Part shown: piece after piece, positions 11,111-22,000 of the stretch
How positions within the stretch are numbered: the stretch's first letter is position 1
Layout of the letters: each line of letters opens with the position of its first letter
Origin: Beroe ovata
Lineage: Eukaryota; Ctenophora; Nuda; Beroida; Beroidae
Length of the DNA: 32,450 bases
Assembly: GCA_946803715.1 (NCBI GenBank)
Contig: CAMPET010000284.1
Span: forward strand, 44,348-76,797
Direction of reading: 5' to 3'
Position numbers and translations under genes: made by a program
The notes under the pieces: generated by a model
Seen by the model: the letters and a program-made list of their open reading frames with translations, nothing else
Told to the model about the DNA's origin: nothing
Databases searched by the model: none

Positions 11111-12976
11111 CCCGGGCTTATCGTAGACAGGCAAAATAGACAAAATTTAAGTTTTGTATATAACAATTATTCATTATTAAAACCAATTCAATTGCAGGAT
11201 TACTTCAACAATCAACTAGAATTTGTGCACACGTAACACACTAATATAACGCGCACAATATTTTATTTAGTGATCTGGCGATCTGAAACTGTTAAGAAAA
11301 CACGGAGTTTTGAGGTCACAGAACGCTTAAACAGAATGACTTTGTACCCTCTCCAGGCCGCCATGGATAAAATTCCATAGATAAAATGCCTGGCTACCCT
11401 TTTGTAGCCAAGAGAAAGGGAATAGATATTTACTATATATAAATGCTTCAGATGATAGAACATTGTAGACAGTGATACAAAGTCAATTGAATCAAACCCA
11501 CACACTTTTTCACCACAAATCTACTGACAGTTTCAAGACATTATAGTCTCTTCTTCAGGATCTCCACAAAGTGTGGCCCTCGCTTCTCAAATTTGATTGT
11601 AATAAGTAGTGTTGATAAGTTTAAAACTTATATAAATGCAATTTTCAAATTATTACCTTTTAAATTTGAATTGATAGGCAGCTTAGTGCCTATGAAGTGT
11701 AAGCTACTATCTGAGTTATGACTGAATGTAAGCTGTGATGGTTGAAGACCATGACATTTATATTGTTATTTATTAAAATATTAAAATTCAGAATATTGAT
11801 CCTTAGCATCATTCTCCTGTTATCTATAACATGATTTGTCCATTGTAAAATGCTGTAAAACACTTGCTTCAGAGAGAATTATTTGCAGATTATCTTTGAT
11901 TTTGGACACAAAATTTATCCTTACAGTTTAGATTCTTCCCTCTTTTATTTCAATCCTTGGTTAAAAATTGATATCCAGTATTTTGCTATGTTACAGTATA
12001 CCCATGCACTTCTAAAAGTAGATAAGAATTTGGACTCAATGTCCATAATTCATACCAAGGGAATATGACCAGTGAAAATTAATACATGGAAATGATTTAT
12101 TTCAAGGTAATCGTGAATAGGTTCATATAAGTAAGAAAACAGCATCCTTATCCTCCCTAAATTGAAAGTTAATTCTCGGTTTTGTGTCAGTTTCAATTGT
12201 GGTAACAGAGTCATCATATTTTTCTTTTCATGTGAAACTACTGGGGGAGCACAGCCCCAGAAGCCACAAAGTTTTTTGTATCTAGATTTTGAAGATTCTT
12301 CAAATTTCAGTGAAATTATGCATGATCATATTGTGATCATATCATGATCATGTTTTTCACCTGTCTTTTGACCAAAGATTGGCTTTCTACCGCGGATTCA
12401 ATGGTGGCCAAGGATTAATTTTTAGTCATTCTTGAAGAATTTATCCTCAGTTTGAACATTATCCCCCCTATGGGAAATAGATTTGAACTTTTATGAAGGG
12501 GTGTAATCATGAACAATACTGCTGGTTAGATATCTGGTTTTACAATATACAGACTATGTAGATATTTCATATCTATGTATTTCTGTTTTGCCCTGATAGG
12601 GGCATTTGCCAACAGTTTAGATTTTGGAAGCCATGAGTTTAATAGAATAATGGTGTTGCAAACCTGAAATGAGATTAATGTTCTATTTGCCAGTTACATG
12701 TCATATTAAGCATGTCATATTCTAAATTGTACCAAGTCACAATATTAGTGACTCTAGTTAGTAGCTTAGTTATCAACAACTCAAGATATAAAATAGCAAC
12801 ATTGTTGCCTATTTGTCTGATATCAAAGCCCATGAGAAAGGTCAATTGGCCCTAGCTTCAAGGCTTTGGAACATGATTAGCTAAACAGTATGCATCATTT
12901 CACCCATTATCTTCCTATTTAGGAAGAGCATTTAAAGTTTCCTGAACTTGTAATAAGCTTATTTAATCTTTATAGG
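11111..12976. other. Intergenic / 5' region of ATRX
   Basis: AT-rich sequence with no supported coding exon. It holds the hammerhead-like hairpin at 11517-11563 and a cluster of TGATCA palindromes at 12321-12352. The bases just before the ATRX ATG read TTTAATCTTTATAG, an acceptor-like signal ending at 12975, so a spliced non-coding 5' exon may lie in this interval; I could not place it. Confidence 0.5.
11517..11563 (-). ncRNA. Hammerhead-ribozyme-like hairpin (speculative)
   Basis: Read on the minus strand: AGATC, then CTGAAGA (fits the hammerhead core CUGANGA), then an imperfect stem AGAGAC/GTCTT with loop TATAAT, then GAAA, then CTGTCAG, then TA followed by GATTT, which pairs with AGATC to close stem I. 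Weak points are the bulged stem II and a stem III of only two or three pairs. A CCTGAAGAAG word plus a hairpin is also common in mobile elements that are not ribozymes. Confidence 0.22.
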
Positions 12977-15900
12977 ATGTCAGATAGTGATGGTGATGAG
13001 TTTCAAAAGCAACTAGATCGCTTGTCCAAGTTGGAAGCAGATGTTAACAACATAACTGAAAATTCATCACCCACTAGTGATAATGAATCAGAAGATTGGT
13101 CCAGAAAGGCATTCAGTGGGGGGAAGAGGGTTACAAGAAATGCAACTGGTTCTCTCCCTAAAGAAACTAAAACACTGTTGATGGAAACAACTGAAGCATT
13201 TGATCCTAATAAATCAAGGAAACGTCCACCAAGCAAACCAGGTCATTTTCATGCTATTGCGCCTGAGTGTACTGCGTGTGGATCAGATGTTATTTTGAGA
13301 CCATATCAGAGACGGATGCTCATCCATCCCTACCTTAAAACTGCTGTTTGTAGACAGTGTCACGAATTTTACCATTCTGATGCCTTTGGTGTTGATGATG
13401 AAGGTTCTCAAATTTATTGTGTATGGTGTGGGGAAGGCGGTGAACTTATTTACTGTGATAAATGTGAAAAAGCATTTTGTACTGACTGCATAAAAAGAAA
13501 TTTTGGCAAAAAGGTCAAGGAAAAGATTTTGCAAGAAAGCAATTGGGAATGCTTCTTATGTAACAACAGCTCTATTCAGAAACTTCAGAAAATTGCTGGC
13601 ATGATAGTTGGCTATCAAAATTTATGTATAAGGGACCCCTATTTAGTTGAAAAATTTGAATGTGAAGTTACGAAAGCAGATATGCAAAAGGATGACTATC
13701 AGTCACATGTTTCAGCCAGGATACAAGAACGAAATGTTGCTAAGCTTTTGTCATCCTCCCAACAGGAGGACGAAGTTTTGAAGAATTCAGCAAGTTCTGA
13801 TGGTGATCAAAATGAAACCAATGACGAAGAGAATAATGACCAGGATTCCAATCAATCATCTTCATCTGATTCAGACTATTTGGCAGGTAAAATACCTAAA
13901 AAGCAAAAGTTGGACCACAAAAAAGGTTCAATCAATGGAAATTCTACACAGGCTGCTTCCTCGAGTGACAGTGATGAAGAAAAGTTTTTGGATGCCATTA
14001 GAAGTAAGGCAAAAGATCCAAAAGAGGCAAGAAACGAAAAGACTGTAGAAAAAACCGTCAATGAAGTCAGTTCAATTCAAGGTGTAAAACCCGAGAATGG
14101 AGATAATGAACAAAGTTCTGATGACTCCCTGTTTGATACAGGAGATAGTAATGTGAAACCTCGGAAAATTCGCCAGCAGTTGGGATCGTCAGAAGATAAT
14201 GCAGATCAGTCAGATGATCAAGATGAGATTGTACAGAAGTACAAGGACAAGCTATCTAAATTTAAAGAAGTATCAGATGAGGAAAGTGCAAAGGAAAAAA
14301 GTTCGGATTCAAATTTTTCTGATGAAAAGGAGTCTTCTAATTCAAGTTCTACTGATTCTGAAAATTCTAACTCTTCTGCTGCAGAAATGAAGACATCAAA
14401 GAGGAGGAAGACTGCAAATGACCCATCAGACAGCAAAGGTCTCAAGAGTGGAAAGAATGTTGATTCTGGTTCCGATATTTCTGATGATAACTCCAATTCT
14501 TCTGCAGCAGAAAATTTTGGAAAGAAGAAATCAAAGAAGAACTCCACGAGAAAAAGCAAGAATAATTTATCGAATGGAGAAGAACCTGATGATTCAGAAG
14601 GAAAAACGGGTAATAAAACGAGAAAGAAGAAGAAGAGAAGGAAGAAGAAGCATGTTTCTGGTTCAGACTCTGATTCTGAAGAGGATGCCCAAAAGAAGAA
14701 CAAGCGTGGTAAAAGAAAGAAAATCAGGAAGATAATGAACCAAAATCAATTGCAAAAAGAAACCATTGCAGCCCAAAAAGAAGAAGATAAACGCAGGCAA
14801 AGAATTAAAGAGAAGATTTTGCCAAGTCAACAAGGTAAAATCCTAAACTTTATTTTGGAAGATCTTCGAAAGGAAAAAGATCGTTCCAAGCCACCAACTA
14901 TTGATGACGAGGAAAAAGGCAAAGTTATAGAAGTTCATAGCCATCTCAAAAAACGGTTGAAGCCCCATCAACTTGATGGAATTCAGTTCATGTATGACTG
15001 TTGTATTCAGTCTGTCGAGAAAGTGAAATCAGGGAGTCCAGGCTCAGGGTGTATCCTTGCCCACTGTATGGGCCTTGGCAAGACATTCCAAGTGATAACC
15101 TTCGTGACAACTATTCTCAATTATCACTATATATTTGGATTGAAAAGGGCTCTCGTAGTTTGTCCCCTAAATACTATAAGGAACTGGAAAGTTGAATTCG
15201 ATAAATGGCTAAAGGATTTAGATGATGCTCCTGAAGTGCATATTCTTACTGACAACATGACAAGCAATGAAAAGAGAGCAGAAGTGGTTGATGAGTGGTA
15301 TACAGCATCAGGAGTTCTGATAATTGGTTATTCAATGTACAGAACGTTATCGCAAGGAACTCACATCAGGAAGAAAGGTCTGAAAGAGCTGTTCAAAAAT
15401 TGTTTGGTTGAGCCAGGACCTGATATTGTGATATGTGACGAAGGACACATCATTAAAAATGAGAAGACTAGTATTTCTAAGTCGTTGAACGCTATTCAGA
15501 CGAAACGACGTGTTATACTTACTGGTACCCCACTGCAGAATAACTTGGTCGAATATCATTGCATGGTAAGCTTTGTGAAGCCAAGCTTATTAGGCACTAC
15601 CAAAGAATTCAAAAACATGTATGAAAATCCCATAAACAATGGTCAGTGTGTAGATGCCACAGAATTCGATATCAAAATCATGAAAGAACGATCTCACATT
15701 CTCTATGAACAATTGTCTGGATGTGTGCAGAGACGGGATTATAATGTACTGAAAGAGTTCTTACCAAAGAAATTCGAATATGTGCTTTCCATCAAACTCT
15801 CAGACTTGCAGGTGAAACTTTATCAGAAATTTCTCGACAGGGTTAAATCGAATGGAACTGCCATGTCTAGACTCTTTGAGTGCTACCAGACTCTGAAAAA

Positions 15901-18390
15901 GGTGTGGACGCATCCTTGGCTTCTTGAAATTGATGCAATGAAGAATGAAAAAGATAGTATTGATGATTTTATAACTGACAAGGAAACCTCAGAAGAGAGT
16001 TGGGATCCTAGTAGTGAGGATTCTGATTTCGGCAGTAGAAAGAAGAAGAAAAAGAAGACCGCAAAGAAAAACAAAGACGTCGAAAATGACGAAACTCCAG
16101 CAGATTCAGCAAATGCCCAGTCCACAGTTAATGGGAATGATGACAAGATGGTCAAAGATATTGCTGACACAATCATACCAGATGTGGGGGCATTCGATTA
16201 TAACTGGTTCAAAGGAGAAATCTCAGAAAAAGATGAAAAGATGCTTGAGCACAGTGGAAAGTTGTTGGTCACCCTGGAAATTCTTGATAAAGCCTCCCAA
16301 AAAGGAGATAAAGTCCTCCTTTTCAGCCAGAGTTTATTGGCACTCGATTTTCTAGAGACGTCAATAAACCGGGTTGGCTGGATCAAAGGCCGCGATTACT
16401 TCAGAATGGATGGCTCGACTAAGACAGCACATCGGCAGAACTTCCAAAAGCAGTTTAATCATAAATCCAACAAGAGATGCAGACTGTTTCTTATTTCAAC
16501 AAGGGCAGGAGGACTAGGTGAGTTTCTCAAGTAGATTCATCAGAAAACTTATTTTTGTCAAAATATATTCCTGATCAGAGTCCTCATCATCAAATACTTA
16601 ACTAAACTATAAGGTCTCAGTCCTAACTCAAATTACCGGCTGTCTAGGGCCAGGCAGTATCCCCCCTGCAATAATCGTCTTGTGGGCCCTGCGGGTCCAG
16701 GCACTTTTTTATGACCCACACGAGACTCTATTTCAGGAATCAACCTTGTTTCTGCTAATCGGATTATCCTCTTTGACATGTCTTGGAACCCCTCTGACGA
16801 TACGCAGTCCCTATTCCGTGCTTATAGATACGGGCAGACTAAGGATGTCTATGTTTATAGACTGGTTGCAAGGGGCACAATGGAAGAGAAAATATATGAT
16901 AGACAGGTTTGTGTTTTCACAGAGACGACAGTTCAAGTTAGATGATAAAAAATCGTCTTGAGATTCATCACCTATTCAACAACAACAACCTCTCTCTTTT
17001 TCAGGTTTATAAAGAATCTCTATCGAGTCGAGTCGTGGATGAGAAACAGATTAGTCGATATTTCTCTGCAAATGACCTGCAAGAACTCTTTGCATTCGAC
17101 CCCTCTGCCCAGACTTGTTCTACTTCAGTCCTTGCGAACCACAACCCACCAGATGATGATGTTCTTGCGTCCATCCTAGTGGACTTAGATCCACCTCTCG
17201 TGTTGGAGTATCATGAGCACGACTCCCTACTCGAACATAGACCAGGTATTGTATACAGTTAGGGGAGGTACTGTGAGTATTATAGTGAGGGAGGGAGGAG
17301 GGATTATTTTGATTAATCTCCATTGTTTAATTGGGTCTGATGTCAACTATCTACCACTCATTATCACCTCATTACAGAACAGCAGTTAACGGAGGAGGAG
17401 CGTAAGGCAGCGTGGGAGAACTTCAAACAAGATAAGGAGCGTCGTGACATAGTGAGAGCTCCAATGGGGCAGCAGAGCGTGTTCCAGCGTCTGGCTGCAC
17501 ACACTCAAATGTACTCTGGTCCTGTCATCACACCCATCTACTCCAATCAACAGGAACTGATACTGGGAGGATTCAGCGCCGAACAGATAGTATCTATTCA
17601 GCAACAGTTGGAACCTGTGGTACAGGCTGGAAGGTTGCAGGTCAAGGCCTTGGGTGGTGGTGAGTGACTTTTCCTACAATGAGTAGTAGATTGGAGTCCT
17701 GTCCTCCATTATAACATCATGTTGTTTCAAGATTTGAGTCGTTGTGTTTTGCGTGGTGTTCCATTATTTCATTGTGATGCCCGCCCCCAGGTCGGTTACA
17801 CATCCAAGGACTCGGTCCCGAGCAGCAGCAAGTGTTTATCAACTCCATCAAAGAACAGCAGATGCAGCAAATACAGGCTGCTCAGATAGCCAGGGTACTG
17901 CCCCAACAGCACCTTATTAACCAGGTACGCAGTGCGTACTACGCACCCTAGTTAGCTATAATCAGGTATACACGCCGTGTACTGTGTTCTGTGCACTTGA
18001 TTCAGCTACTTGCACTGTTATAACACGGGGTTTGTTTACCATGTTTACCATGTTTATAGTACTCACTAGGTAGATCTCACTAGAATTAACATATTGTGTT
18101 ATATACTGCTTTAATCAAAGAGAATTTCCCGACTATATTACTATAGCAGTGTTGTGTAATGCATAATCTCTCCTAATGTCTTGTAATGCTCCTAGTTACC
18201 GCCGGCTGAGCGTGCTATATTCGAGCAACGGTTAGCACTCTTAGCACAGCAACAGCAACATTTAGTTGCCCAGCAACAAGCAGCGAGCTCCTCCCAGCAG
18301 CAGACACCCTCTTCGACCGCGCAATCCGCACCCAAACCATTGACTATCCGTTCAGAACCATCAGGTGCGCCAATAACAGTACCCGAGTAG
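12977..18390 (+). CDS. ATRX: ATRX-type SNF2 chromatin remodeller with ADD domain
   Basis: Nuclear ATP-dependent remodeller; in animals ATRX acts with DAXX to deposit H3.3 in heterochromatin and reads H3 tails through its ADD domain. Exons: 12977-16517, 16737-16906, 17005-17245, 17378-17659, 17791-17924, 18196-18390; phases agree, giving 1520 residues. The ADD zinc-finger domain spans about 85-200 (C98xxC101, [31 protein letters not shown]192-195). A long Ser/Asp/Lys-rich region runs to about 620. The helicase starts near 653 with motif I MGLGKT (K702), motif II DEGH (821-824, the ATRX variant of DEAH), [16 protein letters not shown] and YRYGQT (about 1210). After the core come [10 protein letters not shown] and [10 protein letters not shown], both ATRX signatures, then a Gln-rich tail ending TVPE. 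It is shorter than human ATRX (about 2490 aa), mainly in disordered parts. The 3.5-kb first coding exon holds the ADD and most of the ATPase. Confidence 0.94.
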
Positions 18391-19063
18391 GTGAGGAAAG
18401 TGGTACTTGGCTACCACCACTTTAGTAGTATTTGTGTGTACACTGTACCTATGTACATTGTACCTGTGTACATACATCATCCTTGTGTGTGTTACACTGT
18501 ATATCACAAACACACACACACACATACACACACGTGTAAGACATGAGGTTGGAGGTTAAAAACAGTTGTTTGTGTTGATTTGATGTTCGGTCTAGCTACT
18601 ATTACATGATAACCGGTGTTGATTATGATAATTGTTCCCAAATAGTAGTACATCTTGACGTTAATGGGAAGGTGTTAGATATCTCAAAACCAGTTCAGAT
18701 TTGCAATGTATAATATTTGATGTTTTGTACGAAGAAAGGGCCTTCCTTCGAAGCTAAGTGACGCTAGAAAGCATAATATTTGGTATATTTTGAATGTCTT
18801 ATTTATTGTTATAAACTTTATTTTTGCTTCGAATAAGATGTCATGTTTTTCATCGAATGTTGCTGTTCGAGGCTGATAATTTTATGTTTCATACCACCTT
18901 GTTTCGATACCATGATGGTTTACCATCTTTAATCGCAATTTCATTGCACTCTTTCATTGTTCTTGTTCCTATGATTTTCACCTCATTTTTTCCTCAAATA
19001 ACACAAAAATGACACTGACTAACCTTGTCCCCCTGATTTTAGCTGTGCAAATAGGAAGTAGAA
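18391..19063. other. ATRX 3' end / RBM39 5' region
   Basis: 673 bases between the ATRX stop and the RBM39 start codon on the same strand. A (CA)n stretch lies at 18511-18533. No canonical AATAAA was seen. A TTTTAG acceptor-like signal at about 19037-19042 could precede the RBM39 leader. Confidence 0.5.
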
Positions 19064-22000
19064 ATGGATGACATGGATATAGAAGCTATGCTGGATGCAC
19101 CGCTAGAGAAAAAGAAAAGCTCTGTCAGCGTAAGTAAACGATCACAGTTGATTTGGGTACGGCGCGCGCGGTTTCGCCGAATTAGTACGAGCTGTACTGA
19201 GGAGTTGCTGTTGTTATGTCCCCGCGCGTTTTGCCCTTGTATGGAATAATTGGCCGTCGCTCCACATCCTTTACCGTAAATAAGCGTACAATACACTTGA
19301 CGTAAGCAATGTATAGTATCCATGTATAGTGGAAGTCAAACTGTGTGTTATTCAGTGGTGATTGTAGATCATAAGTTAGACTATTGTGGAATATGATGAG
19401 ACTTGCATTGATATTCTCAATTCTCTATATATCACACATAGAGAAATGTGATATTATAATGTGTTGATAGACATTTCCTTTAGCCAATAGTCATCTACCT
19501 CATAGGTTTGAATCCTCACGCCACACACACACACCACACAATCNCTTCGGCCAAAATTCTGGCTTCGGTCGTTTCATGATCATAAGTTAGACTATTGTGG
19601 AATATGATGAGACTCGCATTGATATTCTCAATTCTCTATATCACACATAGAGAAATGTGATATTATAATGTGTTGATAGACATTTCCTTTAGCCAATAGC
19701 CATCTACCTCATAGGTTTGAATCCTCACGCCACACACACACCACACAATCACACACACGCCCTCACACACGCACACACACACACACACACGCCNTTGAAT
19801 CCTCACGCCACACACACACACCACACAATCACACACACGCCCACACACTCACACACGCACACACACACAGTACACACACACACACTCACACATGTGCCAC
19901 ATGTACAATACATCATCATCTACTGATAGTGTTTTCTTTCCAGGACCGGATCTGAGTGTTATCAGTGGATACTTATCTCCTGATTAAAGTTTCACGTGCT
20001 CTTTCGGCAACAGTGGACCTTCGGTTTTGGCCTTCGGCTAGAATCTGCCCAGTCATGGTCAATGAATTCAGATTATCTGATTTCCTTGACCATGGACCTG
20101 TCAATGTAGCGTAGCTGTGTTGATAGTACTGTATGCGTAATCGTATCTCGGACCCCGGCCTTGTAGATAGATCTCAAAGAACTGTTGATAGGGCACCTAA
20201 CTCAGTTAATCAGCATATTTTGTCATACAAAACATGTGTGAACCCATCAGTCCGGTCCAATGCTTCATGACCAGTTCTAGTCCCTCTGGTGCTAGTATTG
20301 TTCATTGTTATGCAAGGTTTTAAATCAGTACATCCCCCTCAACAAACTCTTGATCCTCACGTTTTCCTAGGTACAAACTCGGTTGTTGTCCTAAAATGAG
20401 CTATCAAGGGTAATATATGATGTATATCGAGCATAATTATCACACGAGAAAATCACTCCCATATTATGATGTTGATGTTCGCACTCAGTTGCAATTCATT
20501 AATACATAGTTCAAATTGCAGGCTGCCTCGGGAAGCTCATCAGCATTTAGAGGATTGAGTTTGAGAAAGACAGTGTCTCATATATCAGATATCACCCATA
20601 TATATATACACCCCCTATATAACAGCACACTCTACTGTGCATGCCTTGCTCTGTCAGTGTTGAATACAAGTATAAACTCTAACTGGATAGCAGCTTCAAT
20701 AGCAACCTAGGACCAGTACTGGCAGACAAGGCGCTATTGACCAATCTGAAGTACCTTTGTTTTCAGGGAGAGAAGAATGAAGGGGGAGAGAGTACCAAGA
20801 AATCCAAGTAAGTGACAGCGAATGAATTATTGCCTGCGATATGTTGCGATCTCTTGGTATTTTCAGTTCACTTCTTGATGTCTTCCTCAGGAAGCACAAG
20901 AAGAGCAGCCGGAGCAAGAGTCGTAGTAAGAGTAGGAGCAGGAGCAAGAAACGGAGGTCCCGGCACAGCAAGTCCCGGTCCAGATCCCGAGACAAGAAGT
21001 CGTCCCACAAGAAGAGCAAGAGCAGACGGAGGAGCAAGTCCAAGGAGAGGTCCTCCCGGCACCGGGGCAGACGGAGTAAGGAGAGGAGGGGTAGGAGGAG
21101 TAGGTCCCGATCGAGCAGTCTCCACTGGAGATTCGGGGGTGGAGATGGGGGTCACGGGGGTTTCGGAGTGAGGGGCTTCGATGTGGAAATACCCCCAGAG
21201 GAGCGGGATAAGAGAACAGTGTTCTGCATGCAGCTTCACACTCGACTTAGAGCTAGAGATCTAGAGGAATTCTTCTCACAAGTCGGAAAGGTGGGTGGCT
21301 CAGTTAACATCTTTCCTAAATAGGATAGAAAGTCTCAATCCGAGACTTGAGTCTCGAATTGAGATATTGTGAGTGATTTCCCCTCATCTCAGGTTAGGGA
21401 TGTCAGGATCATATCAGATAGGAACAGTCGCCGGTGTAAGGGCATCGCATACATAGAGTTCTTTGAGGAGGACTCTGTACCTCCAGCGCTCAAGTTATCG
21501 GGTACTAAGATCATGGGAATACCTATCCAAGTTCAGCACACTCAGGTAAGCACAAACCCGTCGAGCTGCGTGATAGTGATTACACCAAATATCCCAAATC
21601 TGATACCATGACTTCCATTTTGTAATGATGTACTCGATCTCCAGGCAGAGAAGAATCGTGCAGCCATGCTGGCTAACCTTGCAAAGGAGCAGGGACCGAC
21701 TCGTCTCTATGTGGGATCTCTACACTGTAACATTACTGAAACTATGTTGAGAGCTATCTTCGAACCTTTCGGATACGTGAGTATATTGTGTAATGAAGAT
21801 CAAAACTATACAATTTCATCCACAATAATCACGATAATATGCGAATATCGTTGGTTCACCACGTAACTGGTATTTGTCATCCCCGTAGTACAGCTTAATA
21901 TGTCCATATGAACTTAGCGTACATTAGGCAATCTTGAAGTTTTTGCTTCTGTGACGTAAGAATGCTTGCGATGGAATGTGCTAACATACGTAAGAATAGG

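Noticed and set aside
14218-14703. 161-residue Phe/Ser-rich minus-strand frame opposite ATRX
   Set aside because: Antisense shadow of the Lys/Ser/Asp-rich ATRX linker.
19507-19517. GGTTTGAATCC resembling a tRNA T-arm, possible SINE
   Set aside because: The T-stem does not pair and no A-box is at the right distance.
20521-20580. Possible extra RBM39 exon after TTGCAG
   Set aside because: No good donor follows, and the flanking exons already join in phase without it.
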